A stretch of DNA of 64,000 nt from Mastigias papua (GCA_964019165.1 OZ025271.1:4871570-4935569); one strand, 5' to 3'. Positions 39,235-52,650 are shown, numbered from the stretch's first letter. Program-made: numbers and translations. Notes: generated from the letters alone by a model not told the origin.

Positions 39235-41660
39235 TTACGCAAGACTGGGTTTTGAGTTTTGATGTAAACCGATTCCAAAACACCTAAATGAAAGGACGAT
39301 CTTGCTTGCCCAATGATCCGAAAATTATCGTCTGTATATGTTTTGGCGCATTCTGGATTTGTAATAAGATGTTGTCCTATGGCCGAATCACTTTTCATTT
39401 TAGAAATAGAGTTTTTACACATACGAGGTGGCTGATCTCTTGTTGTTGTGTTTTTCGTCCTTATGCTCGTGGGGACATGTTGTTTTATTCTGTCTGCTAG
39501 TCTCTGCGTGGTGCGCCCTACGTAGCGAGCTTCACATCGGCACGAAAATTCGTAAACTACACAACTTTTTTGAGTGGTAGGAACGCTATCTTTTTTAGCA
39601 GATGGTAGCATGACCCTAGTGTTATAAACCGCACGGGGCTTCACAGCATAAAAGCAAAATGTAATGGCTTTGTTAATTTGGTTTTCAAACTTTGAAGAAA
39701 CATTTCCAATCCAGGGCAATTTTAGGTAGACCGGGCACTTTTCGTGACCAAACTGTTTTTCTGATGAAATGTTGGCTAGTTTTTCCTTAATGCAAGAAAC
39801 AAGGACATCTTCTGGATATCCATTGTCAATAAGCAGTTGTTTTATTGTGCCCAGCTCAGAATCTAACTTGGTTTTAGGGCAAATCATAAGTGCCCTGTGA
39901 ACTAAAGTTTTTGTAAGGTTGATTTTTCTAGCTTTTGGGCTAAAGGAATTCCAACGGATGTATTGACCAGTAAACGTTGGCTTCCTGTAAATGCTGGTGA
40001 GAAATCCAGTGCCCCCTTTCTCAACCGAAACGTCTAGAAAATTCAAGGAGTTGTTTTGCTCCTTCTCTACCGTAAAATTTAGGGCTGGATGTAGCTGGTT
40101 TAGGTTGACGTGAAAACGGTCACATTCCAGCTCAGAACGGAATATGACAAAAGTATCGTCAACATAACGAAAGTAGACACCTGGCTTTATGGTGTTATTG
40201 AAAAGTCTACTTTTATGAACACCCACGAAAATATTTGCCAAAGCTGGCCCCAAAGGGCTGCCCATTGCCATTCCGTCTAATTGTTTATACATCTGGTTGT
40301 TAAAACTAAATTCCACTCCTCGCGTAGCAACTAGCATCAATTCTTTGAAAGTATCCTCGGGGAATGGAGGGCAATCAAGCTGACCTCTATACAAAGCATC
40401 AGCACAAATCCCTATGGTCTCATCTAATGACACGTTGGTGAATAGACTGCTGATGTCAAAAGAGCACAGAAATGTTTTGGCAGGGTCAACGTTATAATTT
40501 TGGATAAAGTTGGCAAATGCAAACGAAACTTTTACGGAATTCGAGGAGTAGAGTTTTAGGACCGGAGCCAAAACTTCTGATAACCATTTAGCAAGTTCAT
40601 GTTGAGAGGAGCCAATCAAAGATAAAATGGGCCGAAGTGGGATGTCTTCTTTGTGCGTTTTTGGTAAGCCATACATACGTGGGCGCTGTGAGCCTGTGGG
40701 TCGAATCCTATCATAAATATCACGAGTCAGGATGTTTTGGTTAACTAAGTCTAAGAGACGTTTTTGTAACTTCTGCTCGGTCTTGGCCGTATTATCATGC
40801 TGATCAACACTGCCCATGTTAAGAAACTTGGTTTTATCGTCGAGAATATAGCCCATCTTTTGGATGTAATCACTTTTATTTAAGATGACGACCCCAGAAC
40901 CCTTATCAGGTTTAGTGATTAGGATCTGTTCATTAGAACGCAAGGATTTGATAGCCTGAAAATGTTCTTTATGCATACTAAAGTCTCCTAGGTCGACTGG
41001 AGTGCCCCAGTAAGCGTGTGCCAAATCGCTTAGCTTGGCTTTTAGAGCATTGAGCTCGTTGGATGAAATTGGCTTGTGCCTGGCAAGTTGAGCGTATAAA
41101 ATTTCAAATTCTGCAAAAACCTCCTCTCTGTTTACACTCTTTGGTGGAAGACAAAAATCAAGGCCATTACTCAAGACAAACTTTTCCGTATCAGAGAGAG
41201 AATAATCCGAAAGGCTTAGAATATGTTTCTCCTTGTCACTCAACATGCCACCGAAACGCTTCTTACTTAAAAGTTGAATTTTTCTATTGTGTTTGTCGTT
41301 AGTAGCATTTTCAGTCCACTGATCAATTTCGGAAAGGTAGCGGCAAAATCGAATTAAGTCAAAAAATGACAAAACTTTGCGAATTTTATTCCATTCTCGA
41401 TCATATGCACGTTTTGTGTGCCAAATTTGAGCGTTGATCTTTTCAATTTCATCATTGAGAAATGCACGCTCAATTGTAGGGCTGTGCCTTGCATGAGATC
41501 TAGAAACCCGAGCAGAAATGAATTTTGGTGAAGCACGATTTGCTAAACAAAGTTTATAAAACGATATAGAGAACTTAGCCGTTCTAATCTTACCTCGTAG
41601 CTTTACAATGCTGTTCAGATCTCCGATCTGCGTCTTGGAGAACCTCCGCCAAAAATACGT

Positions 41661-41925
41661 GAAAAGTCTGTTGGTACTACAGAACTTCACTATAGCACGA
41701 AAAGCGGACACATTCTTTTAGCATACTGAAACCTTTTCTCGTCAGACACTCGTCAGAGTATGACACGTCGGATAGCTACCGAAAGGTGAAACGAAATATA
41801 TAGCCAGATGCGGGTACACGTGATATGATGAATAATGCGTCTATTTGGCTCTATGATTGGCCAATTAGCACCTATTCACCATTGTTTACTTGAAGAGTCC
41901 AAGTGAAAAAACGAACTCTTTTTGT
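41661..41925 (-). repeat. Penelope terminal repeat B (upstream)
   Basis: Contains the start of the open frame ([14 protein letters not shown]). In the sense direction it carries CTGACGAGTGTCTGACGA, which could be part of a hammerhead-type core, just before the frame. Confidence 0.9.
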
Positions 41926-42170
41926 ACGAACTCTCTTGTCCAGGACGAAAAGCACAACAACAAGAGAACAGCCACCTCGTATGTGTAAAAACTCTATTTC
42001 TAAAATGAAAAGTGATTCGGCCAGAGGACAACATCTTATTACAAATCCAGAATGCGCCAATACATATACAGACGATAATTTTCGGATCATTGGGCAAGCA
42101 AGATCGTCCTTTCATTTAGGTGTTTTGGAATCGGTTTACATCAAGACTCAAAACCCAGTCTTGTGTAAAC
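41926..42170 (+). pseudogene. Inverted partial copy of the Penelope endonuclease end
   Basis: The plus strand reads QPPRMCKNSISKMKSDSA, GQHLITNPECANTYTDDNF and [16 protein letters not shown], nearly identical to residues about 760-824 of the neighbouring protein but in the opposite orientation. It joins repeat B at its left and a TA tract at its right. Confidence 0.9.
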
Positions 42171-42175
42171 AAAAT

Positions 42176-42328
<153 letters not shown>

Positions 42329-42507
42329 TCAGAGTTTAAATGAAGTACTTTATGTCTTTGTTATGACTTACTACGTAAAGTAGCATGAAATTGCTATATT
42401 GTTTGTCTTTGTTTGCCTTTTCACTGAATGGAGAATATCGCGAAATTTTGGCTGACAGTATGACTGAAAGAAATTAGGTTCTTTCCTACGTTAGTGGAGA
42501 GCCTTGT

Positions 42508-43145
42508 TTGCTTCGAGTTCCTATTAATAAGGCATCAGTTTCGATTTGTCGTTGGTTTTGCCATTACTTGGCTATGGCAACTTCCGACGATGTTGTACTT
42601 CAAATCGAGAAGCTCCTGGTGAGTAGCTCTTTCGATGCTTTATGTCATGTTGCTCAAAAGTTCGATCTCAGTAAGACATATTGGGACTTAATGCCCAAAC
42701 TAATTGCCATCAAAGCTACCCGAAAGTGTTTTGATGTTAGTGACAGTGAAAATAAGAAGGCACTACTAGATTCAATTACTAAGGACTTACAACAAGTTGC
42801 TGTAGTGCAAATCCCCTCGATTCGAAGGGAACATCCTCATTTCAGAAGAAAATCCGTAACTTCACTACATTCCTAGATAACTCAATGTTTATAGGCAAAT
42901 ATTCAAATTACAAGAGCAGATTGGAGAGACCAGCCAAAAGGAAACGGTTTCTTTCCTCAATCCCATGCGCCAGGTACGAAGGACCCAAGCTAAGGGCGAC
43001 AATAAGAAAAACATTATCAGTGCTATAATACGGGCCTTCACCCCAGGGTTGTCAGTCTGGTCATATTTGGAATCTAATACTGACCTAAAACTCCCACGAC
43101 TGCTACAGATCCTACGTTCACATTTTAACGAAAAGTCTGCATGAA
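42508..43145 (+). pseudogene. Retrotransposon gag-like remnant
   Basis: A 122-codon frame (42508-42876) starts an alpha-helical protein (ATSDDVVLQIEKLL, FDLSKTYWDLMPKLIAIKATRKCF). After frame breaks it continues SFLNPMRQVRRTQAKGDNKKNIISAIIRAFTPGLSVWSYLES and LKLPRLLQILRSHFNEKSA. The pattern ...IIDAVIRAITPGxxLRSYLE...LTLPxLxxILRSHFxEKSA is typical of some Gypsy/DIRS-like gag proteins. No pol follows in this window. Confidence 0.5.
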
Positions 43146-45132
43146 CACATTTTTCATAAAACCGCTACCTGCTTTGCTGAAATATGTTTGACTTTCTGCT
43201 TCATTTTGCCCTCGAAAAACCATCTTTAAATTATGGCAGGAAGAATATAACGTGAAACTATGACGTTGAAGTTGACAGTCCGCAATGGTCACAAGTGAGA
43301 AAGGCTATGCCTAGTTAGCAAGAAATTTTTTCAATTTTATCAAAACGTTTTGAAATATAGTGGTTGCTAAGGTGCTTCCCAGCGAAGGGCTCAGTAACTA
43401 TTCAGAAGGCATCAAAAAACAGCAAGGCATTGATAGCAGTGGCGGATCCAGCACATTTTCTGACATTGTTAAAGATTCATAATATAAAACCTCACCCAAA
43501 GACCACACCAGACATTTATCATAACTTTGACAAGTCTGGCTAGAAGATCAAGGACTATTCGATGGCACTTTACTTACTGAATCACAACTAACCTTTACCT
43601 CAATAAGAACCATGCTAGGGAAATTTAGTTATGATAGGGCATTACTGCCCTACCATGTAAGGTGGAACCCCACATCAAGGAACTACCCATTTTGCAGAAT
43701 TCAAAGTTTGATATCCCCGAGAAGAATTTCTTAACATAGCGACATTTCCAACAATTGTGTGAAGCAACTGGGTCTCTACTCCGATGGCATTCAAAAACAT
43801 TGTGCAATGAACTACTATAGGATTCTGTTAGGACAAGTCTCTTTATCAAAAATGAACTATTATTGGCCTCTCCTGGGACAAGGTCCCCTGTTTCAAAAAC
43901 GAGCTACTAAGTGCATCTGGTTGAAGTTTGTTGCTAAATCAAAAGTGAACTTTACACGTATTTTTTTATAACAAACAAGTCGTGAGACTTTCGTATGTCT
44001 CTCTCTCGCCGGTTCTACGGTGTATTGCTGAGAACGAAGATACTCGAGAAAAAGAATTCATTTATGTTATGCAGCTTTCATTGATCAAAAATTATGTCTC
44101 CTGATACCCTTTAATGTTCACTTATTTATTCACTACAAAGCGGGATTTCCTAAATTATGAGCCAATAGTAAATTTGAATGATGTTTACGCCATTCATAAC
44201 ATTGACGCAACTAATTAAATGTATACTCGCAAACAAACAATATAACTTTCCATGTTAGTCATAAGTGCATAGCAACTGCAACATGGAGCTATGACGCAGC
44301 CCTAACTGTATGGCTGGGAAAACCAACAATGAGTATATAAGAAATACGAGGCTCATATCAGGCAAAAATTCGGAAACAGTTAAGAAACACAGGCAGGCTG
44401 AGTTCAAAGAGCTAACTGGACAAATCTACGACAAGATTCTTAATTGAACTGGAAACAAGAAACAACCAACATCCATCTCTCAAAATTTTTTAACTAAAAT
44501 TTTCAATTTCTCCTCTCACATTCGCCTTGGTTGATATAGGAAATTTCAAGAAGTATAGGAAACACTTACGAAACATTTAAGGCTGAATTTGACAAAAAAT
44601 TAAGAGATATCCAGACTGAAGGGACAAATTCTTATATAACAAAACGTGTATTCTTTTGAATAATCAAGTTGAAATGATACGTTTCCGTGAACAAAGACAT
44701 ATCCCTATAAGTAGCCAAAAGCAAGATGCTTGTGGGATTGTGCATAGGAGAGAAATCACAGTGAAAAAAACACTCATCGGTCTGCATACAAACCCTTACA
44801 GCGTCTACAAACATAAATGTCATCCTGTCAGCAGACGCGAGGATAACTCTATTTCTGTCCAATAGGGATTTAATAGCATTTCTAACAAACAACCTTGCCT
44901 GACCTTAACCCTCCACTCTGCAGTCCGTTGTCCCTTATCAGCATATTGCTACAACTTTGTTTGTACCCAATATCAACTGACATCCGCCAAACTCGTATTG
45001 AACCAGCCATCAAGTAAACTATAATTGCATATGCTGAATACAGACGGTCGTGAACGGCGGCTAAACAGGCAAAAAGGAAAGCGATATCCATATATTACTG
45101 GGGAGAGGCAGTGTCTCCTTTACCCACATTTA
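43146..45132. other. No recognisable gene
   Basis: Some broken coding-like text continues after the gag remnant to about 43970 (for example MLGKFSYDRALLPYHVRWNP) but I cannot place it. 44000-45132 shows nothing I can support. Confidence 0.35.
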
Positions 45133-46018
45133 GGCCCCGTTTACATGATGCCGGTATGACGCCGGTTCGATATGATGCCGGTGTGAAACCATGCCAGTAT
45201 GTGATGTTTTGCCTCCCGTTTACACGATGCCGGTGCGATATCGCTTCGGTTATGAAAAAACAATAGTTATGACATCACACAATAATTTTATTTTGCGCTT
45301 GCGCATAGGCTAGGAAAAAGACGTCAAAACACACGGAAAGCAGAGACAAACAAATCACGGTCACACAAATCAAATTTTATTATTGATCGAAGGAAATAGC
45401 GACAAAAATGCCTACACATAAGAAGACGAAGATAGGTGAAAGTCAGGAAAATTCTGCCATCATTTACTAGTTCTCCCTAGTCTAGTCCAAAATCGCTTTG
45501 GCTTTCGTTTCTTTCTCACCTTCTTTGCCCCTTTCTGAGAGCTTGTTACGGAAACCGAAGCTAGTAAATTCAATAACTCATTTGTTCTTCTTTTATAATG
45601 TGCAATCGTTTGCAAAATAAATACAATATTGACTTGTAGGAGTGCAGCAATGGTTTGAATGTGAGTTTGATTGAGAGCCATTTTGAAAATCGTGGAATAA
45701 TTCGCGCTTTTTGCTGGGTGGGAAACAAGGAAACGAAAAACAAAAGAAGATTATACAAATAACCCTCGATTTGATTGCTTTTGCCCTCGAAGCGAAAGCG
45801 AACTGAAATCGCTTCGGTGTGAAGCCGGTTTGGGCTGTTTACACGATGCCGCTACCACGCCGGCATGAAGTCGAACCGGTGTGGCTACCGAACTGGGTTT
45901 ACACGCCTTTTATGCCGGCGTCGTACCGAACTCGTGTAAACGGTTAGTCAAAAAGCAAAAGATTCCACACCAGTGTCAAATCGAACCGGCGCCGTACCGG
46001 CATCGTGTAAACGGGGCC
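45133..46018 (-). mobile_element. PIF/Harbinger-like deletion derivative
   Basis: 886 bp with inverted ends GGCCCCGTTTACA followed by GATGCCGGTA, and many internal copies of GATGCCGG/CGAACCGG near both ends. The left flank is TTA and the right flank TTC, compatible with a decayed 3-bp TWA duplication. It carries the start of a Harbinger transposase on the minus strand, but no DDE domain. Confidence 0.7.
45455..45681 (-). pseudogene. Harbinger transposase N-terminal fragment
   Basis: Starts MALNQTHIQTIAALLQ and reaches the basic KKVRKKRKPKRFWTRLGRTSK, then TGA and WWQNF. Harbinger proteins typically read RFWVRPGRTSxWWxNF here, so TGG (Trp) has become TGA. The catalytic domain is deleted. Confidence 0.65.
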
Positions 46019-46700
46019 TTCGTGAATGGACCGGGAATAGAAACTTTGCCTGCATGTCTATGACAAAGTGTGAGTATCCACTGCTACTTGCGATTGAGCC
46101 ATCTTGTGACAACACTTACCAAAAGATAGCTGCTTACTAGAACTATATTTCATCATAATTTCTACAACATTTCCCTTCATCAATAGCTGCTGGCTTCTTC
46201 TGAAATTCCAGTATTTCAGATTGATTGCTAACGAAAGAGAGTTTTCTCCTGCACTGAGCTACTCCATCCAACAGAAATCTCACATGGATAGGTACAAGGT
46301 AAATACCAAACAGTCATGTATACCTACTCCCTGATTCCTCTAGATTATTAAGGAACTTTCTCCTCAGGACGCACAAGGTATTAGTTTTAAAATCGTCCAG
46401 GCCTACCTCATATAAAAAGAATACCACGAAAAAGCCATCATTATGTGCTTCCGACTTCGTTCAACCAACTCTGGTCTACTTTCTCAAATGAACAAAACTC
46501 AGCACTATGTCGATGCTCATGCATAAGAAAATTGCGTAGTACATTTTCAAAATAAGAAGGAACATCTCAAATTGGCATGGAAACTATACATAAAAGAAGC
46601 CACTTTAGGTTGATACAGTAGAAGAGAATGCACAGCAATAAAGAATCTGGAGGACTGTCAAACCCCTATTCTTTCATAAGAATCCCATGAGGTAGAACAT
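46019..46700. other. No recognisable gene
   Basis: AT-rich sequence. It may contain the decayed 5' part of the LINE that becomes recognisable at about 46720. Confidence 0.35.
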
Positions 46701-46719
46701 CATATTAATTGCAGACAGT

Positions 46720-49080
46720 AGTATCCTCTATTGTAATGCAGGAGTTGCCGAGTGTTTTGATGAATATAGTTGTAATGTTACGGGAAGTTTTGTTATAGAT
46801 CCAATTACAAAGAAGATGCATAAGGACCTATCTGAGGAACAAATGATTTTAATAACAATCATTAAGTACAAGGATCACCCATCTATCAGTGTGATTAATT
46901 AACATATAATGTCAAATACCAATGTTTCTCAATTCTCTCATGTAAATCCAACTGACGACATAAGGTAGATAGATTTGCTTGACACGAATAAATCGAAAAG
47001 TGATTGTACTCCAACTAGAATACCAAAGGCGATGAAAGACATAGTTTATTCCTATCTAACTCATTGTAAAAATTTGCAATTTATGACTATAATGTTCCTA
47101 GTGAACTAAAGGAAACGTAGCTTTGTCCTCTGCTCAAGAATTGTGAGTAAAATCAAAAGGAAAATTTTAGACCTGTAAGTGTGTCACCTGTAATTTCAAA
47201 AGTTTATCAAAGCATCCTAAAAGATCAAATATAGCCACATTTTGTTCTCAAGGAATCAATGGATTTTCAAATTAGGAAATATAATCTACAATCTCTCTTG
47301 CTTGTTGCCTTGTGAAATGGTTCGGTATTGCAACATTCAAAATCTTTTGGATTTGTTTGAATACTGACCAAGTGAAAACATGAACAAACCCACCTTTCAT
47401 GGACTAGCAAATAGGTTCCCATCTTTTTAACAGCTAAAAGAGGGTCCAGGAAGGGCCTCTTTTATATACGGTAAACAATGGAAGATGCTCCATACTTTGA
47501 ATTTCTTGGAAACCGTTCTATTCCCAGCTTAGGACTCTGATAAATCAATTGAAAAGGTACTAATGAGGTTAACATCTTGTCTCTGTAAAGAAACATAAAA
47601 GTCTTTCATTGCAAAATAATTGTGAATAGTGACTTCTTCAGAGTAGCTTCGCTTCAAGATAGAAAGATGAAAATTGGAGATGTAAAATGTGAAAGCATCT
47701 CATATGTTAATAAATTGGTATAAGCAAGTCCGCTAATTGATCGGGAGCAAAATTAGATTATGTTAAAAGACCATATATAGCTATCCTTTGAAGAACAATT
47801 CTCAAAAATCCTGTGCGCTTTCAGAGAGGGCTATAGCGCTCAACATGCTATGATAAGATTAATGCAGAAAGAACGGAAATTTCTGGATGCACCAGGTATT
47901 GTAGAACCAATTCTAATGGATTTATCCAAAGCCTATGACTGTCTGCCTCTTGACCTTTGCATCACAAAATTTAAGGCATATTGGTGCGATTTGAATACCC
48001 CTTGTTTATTGCATAGCTATCTTGATTGTCGTCATCTAAATGTAAAGATTGCATCGCAAAGCCGTATAGTAAAAAGAAAAAGTTGTAACTCACAAAAATT
48101 AGTCTTAGATCTCTTGCTCTGTAAGAGAGTCATCAATGATATATTTTTTTAGGACATTAACTCTTGAAATTTGTAGCTTTTGCAGATGAAAATACTACAT
48201 ACTCATGTGAGAAAGACGTAAATGAAATAGTCATTAATGTTGTAAATTGACCTTTGTATTTCCCTCAAATGGTGTGCAAAGAAGAGTGTCGTTGCAAAGC
48301 CACATAAATTCAAGTTGGTGTTTCGTAACAGGACTGCGTTCTAATATTGAAAAAAACAAAATATTTGCAAGAGATTGTACTATATTGCTTGGGATTGAAC
48401 GTGAACAACAATTTAAAGTTTGACAAGCCAGTTTAAACTTTGTGTGCTAAAGTAAACAAGAACATAATTGCATTTCTAACTAAACCCATATTTCCAGAAA
48501 TCGGGCTTTAAACAATCGCAATATGGTAATTCTCCAATAGAGCTGCAATTCAGGAGATCGATCGTGCACATAAACGTGTTCTTCGAGTGCTCTGTAAATA
48601 TTATAAATACTTTGTGAAGATTATGAATGCTCCTTTGAGGTACTACTTACTCGCAGTAGTAGCTTTTGCCTACATGCGAGGAATTTGCAGAAACTAACGA
48701 GATAAAGTTCCAAGTCAATAAATCATCCTAATTTAACGCTTGTATGGGAATTCTATGAAAAGAAAAAATAAGTACAACAGGCGTTGGACTAGAATCGCTG
48801 TCATTTAGGGGGGTTTCTTTTGCAATCAAACATTCGTCTTGGAAGATTGTACCTGCATTATCCGTTGATAATATGTTATTGTAGTATATGATATATTGTA
48901 TATAGTTTCTGGTCTTTCTTTTTGTTTTGTATGTTTTTGGTTTAAATAAGTAGCTACGTACTACTGCAGCACCAACTTTAAACATGGATTTATGATATAA
49001 TACATGATGATTTGAAATGAAATGAATTAAAATGAAATGAAATGAAATGAAATGAAATAAAATGGAATGAAATGATGTGA
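46720..49080 (+). mobile_element. Heavily decayed LINE ending in AAATG repeats
   Basis: Frame-hopping recovers AECFDEYSCNVTGSF and IIKYKDHPSISVI (linker before RT, about 46745-46895), NFRPVSVSPVISKVYQSIL (about 47165-47225), AFREGYSAQHAMIRLMQ and ILMDLSKAYDCLPLDLCITKFKAY (motif A region, 47820-47975), then a degraded FADENTTYSC and a RT C-terminus. The 3' end has an AAATG-type tail at 49015-49080. The density of stops indicates an old copy. Confidence 0.7.
47850..48152 (+). pseudogene. LINE RT finger/palm fragment
   Basis: A 100-codon open piece: MIRLMQKERKFLDAPGIVEPILMDLSKAYDCLPLDL carries motif A (the Asp in MDLSKAYD) and LLHSYLDCRHLNVKI the following block. The GVPQGS block expected next has decayed. 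Confidence 0.7.
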
Positions 49081-49250
49081 TTTGATATGATATGATATGA
49101 TATGATATGATATGATATGATATGATATGATATGATATGATATGATATGATATGATATGATATGATATGATATGATATGACATGATTGATATGATATGAT
49201 ATGACATGATATGATATGATTCATATGATATGATACGATATGATATGATA
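49081..49250. repeat. (TATGA)n pentanucleotide expansion
   Basis: About 170 bp of ATATG units directly continuing the LINE tail, with a few variants (ATGACATG, TTCATATG). Confidence 0.95.
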
Positions 49251-49810
49251 TAAGAATGCTTGAGAAATATTCCTGCTTTTTCGAGCTAAATTAGGCTAGA
49301 AGTCATTTTCACATCTACAAGCTAATATCCTTCCCTTTCACGCTAATTCTATACCTCCTTTGTGATCTCCATATTGCTGTCATGCTATGCTTTATGGTAG
49401 CATGTTTATGGGAATACAACTCTCACTCATTTTATTCATTGTAGAGGGCATTACTGTCTTAACAAAGCAGGCCAAGATATTTTTGGTAGGATTTCTGAAA
49501 TTTGTAACTAAATTTCTAAGTCTGGTAACTAAAGATCCTTGACATACCTAACTACCCTTATCATCTTCGCATTATTAATTGTCTGTACAATCTACATGAT
49601 AACCAATTTCCCAATGCTCGATTGCTTTCTTTGCGCTTAAGACTTTACCAGTCTTAATTGTTTTCATTAATAGGAAAAAATCTGTTCTATTTGATTCGTC
49701 TCAATTCTACAAGTATAGATGAAATGCGACCACCCCATATGCTGAAGATTGGTCTCAGGATATATCGAAACCATTTACACATATGTGATTCTATTGCAAG
49801 TTCATTTATG

Positions 49811-50610
49811 CAGGCCCGTAGACAGCCGAACCGGATTGGGGGGAGGCACAGATGTAGAAGTCAAGTTAGAATCCTTCGGGGGGAGCATTACATGTTATAC
49901 ATAAATATATGCCAAAATATTGAACTTTCATAGGCCTTCTGATGAAACATGGGCGTCTAGGGCCTTGCCCCCAGAAAAATGTTTCAAAGTAATGCCCTCT
50001 AGAATGTCGGAAAAGGCCTTTTTGCAAAATATAATGAAGCAGTTTCTATCATTGATCTTCATGCTAAGATGGAGAAACTGGCTCCTCTGCTACCCTTTTT
50101 TTATAAGAACCAGTAAAATTGAGGTTTAGACTGGCTGTTCTTAATTTTTGTCTAAAATTTTGAGGCTGAATTGTTCATAAAATTTGTTCTTATATTTGTG
50201 GGGTGTAGACAATTTAGATATTACACAATATGCAAGACAAAATTAGATGCCTATGACACAGGTATCATTTTGATGAGGGAATAACATTTCATGTTAATAT
50301 ATTATTGGACAGTGCATGCATCTTTCTGCAAAAATGCATTTTACGATAGTACTTCAGCCTCAATTTGCTCTTAATTTGTTCTTAATTTCCCAACAATTTT
50401 GAAGCTGTTGGTTTTATAAAATTGTTATTATAAAAAAGGAGTGAACCTAGTTTCATCAAAATTTGAAGATTTAAACGACAAAGGAAAAAGCTAAACCGTC
50501 TTTTCTCTTTGGTACTACGTGCATGTACACCAATGATAGAGACAAAACTCATCTCTTACCAACACAATGAAGAAATCCCCCCTGCCCCCCCCCCAGTGTC
50601 TACGGGCCTG
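49811..50610. mobile_element. hAT-like non-autonomous element with 5-bp duplication
   Basis: Exactly 800 bp with inverted ends CAGGCCCGTAGACA and flanking TTATG on both sides (49806-49810, 50611-50615). CAGGCCCGTAG-type ends are common in animal hAT elements. No coding sequence; G-rich near the left end and C-rich near the right end extend the complementarity. Confidence 0.75.
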
Positions 50611-50615
50611 TTATG

Positions 50616-52404
50616 ACAATGTGCTGATGAATGTATGTACTATACCATTCCATGCAAGACACATTATATTGGCTAAAATCAGTAGCTCTATATTCATCTC
50701 TGTTTTTTGAGTAAATTCACGCTTATTTGATTACAAATTCCCTAATGAATAACATTGTTCTTTTTGAAAGGACTCTGTGCACGACGTGTGACTCTACAAC
50801 TCAATTACTTTGATTACTACATTATATTTATTATAATAATCATTGTTTATACAGCATCCAGAAATAAAATACGCAACTGCAGACATGGGTCATTATAAGT
50901 ACAATCGGTAAATTTATGGTGATAATCCATGAATTCGGAAATTTGTAATAAGGTATCAATACGGTGTGATCGGAGTGAAGTATACACTTATTTGCAACTA
51001 GCAGCTTCACAACACTTTTAGTTGGATATAATTGCATTCTTTGATCATTCATCTATCCCCTATACATACACATATATTAATTGCTCTCAAGTACAAACAG
51101 CAACTCTGGGAGAGAACAGGAGACTCAAATGAATAGGCCTGTCTGTCTAAAGCGTTATAGTTTATAAGCATGATTGCCAATCAGTCAAAGTATAATTCAT
51201 TATCAGTCGTCGTAATTTGAAAATCGTAAGTATATATTACTTCAAGCAAGAATCAGATTAATTTACCAGCAGTTTTCCTGTGATCAATAACCTCCGAATT
51301 TTGGTGTAGAATTGTATTCCCAAGCTATAAAACAGCAACTGTGCGTGTTTTATCTTACATTCATAAAAATTGTTGCCTTTTACTTAAAAGATCTGTGTAT
51401 TGAACTAAACAACCGTAGATGAATAAATTTGTGAAAAACTGAATCCAGTTCATTAGAATGTATAAGCGTAGTGTTAAACGTTGGTTGCAATTCAACTACG
51501 ATTCTCTTGTAATCGAATTTAAGGATTCTAAAGATATAAAGATATAAAATTACACATTAAAATTTTTCAAGTTACTATCTCAGAAAATTCGTTGTAGCGT
51601 GTTTGCAAGAGAAAAAGAAGTTAATTCTATAGATCTTAAGCTCCAATTTGGTAAAACAATAGGTTTTTGCCAACAGGTCAATGTCAATTGAAAAAATACA
51701 ACAGCTTGTGGAGGAGGAATAATTTCTTAAGCCGTTGTGTTCAATCAAAAGCTACGGAATTGTTGACTATATAAATAAGATGTTTGCATTACAATTCTTT
51801 AATAAGCACACTAGAACGGGATCAACTTATATGACCTTTATGTTTGTTAAAAGTTTCAGATACGTCCTATCCATATATTTCACAATCGATATTTCTTCCA
51901 ATAAAACTGATATATGAAGAAAAAACATTCCATTGCATTCCACTAGAATTAGAATTTGCCAATGGATTCAATGCATGTTTAACAACAAATCGTTGGAACA
52001 ATAATATCTAATGAAGAAGCGCTCGATTTATGTGGAATAAATGACGCAATTATTTTTAAATCTGAGCAAGCGGAACCATTCTTCGAACTCAATGTAGATT
52101 AAGGTGAACAAGATGCAAATTAGAATCATGATGTTGAGTTTGGGATATTTTAAGAAATTTCTTTGTTCTATTAGCATCTGTCCAAAATGTTTGTTTGAAA
52201 AATTAGAGTGAAATCCTAAAATTTAGGTCCGAAAATATTTGTCTAAAGATTAAACGTTCGAAATTATACCGTCGAGAATTTTAGAAATTAATGTAATGAA
52301 GAATAGGATCAAGCTATTTTCTTTCAGTTCATGAGTAAATACGACAATAGAATGTTGGCGGCGAGGATGTTAGAATAATTAAGAAAACATTCAACCTCAG
52401 TACC
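50616..52404. other. No recognisable gene
   Basis: AT-rich sequence with short open frames only. I see no family match or clear boundaries. Confidence 0.4.
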
Positions 52405-52411
52405 AATTTCA

Positions 52412-52650
52412 AGTGGGTGCGTGACCATGTGGTTAGAGCGCTTGACTGCTGAGTGGAACATTGATGATTCTAGCCGAACCCTCGGATCGTAGTTGGGATG
52501 CTAGCTCACTGTCCACCCAGCAGGAATAGGGTACCTGGTGGCAACACTGGGGAAGTTAACTGCGGCGAGGAAAGGGACTCGCCATACTACCTTACTATGC
52601 CAACGGCTCAGGATAAGTGTCCTCTCTAACAGGCACCCTCCCAACGTACA
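52412..52650 (+). mobile_element. tRNA-derived SINE
   Basis: The head reads GTGACCATGTGGTTAGAGCG, a tRNA-like start with an A-box (TGGTTAGAGCGC). About 35 bases later GATTCTAGCC fits a B-box (GRTTCRANNC) with one change. The body continues (CACCCAGCAGGAATAGGGTAC, ACTACCTTACTATGCC) in a GC-rich block unlike its surroundings. Internal RNA polymerase III promoters are expected for such SINEs. Confidence 0.65.

Noticed and set aside
41063..41302. Plus-strand frame inside the Penelope region
   Set aside because: Antisense shadow of the Penelope polymerase, which has strong protein motifs.
49027..49224. His-Ile-Ile-Ser repeat frames
   Set aside because: Translation of the ATATG pentanucleotide array.
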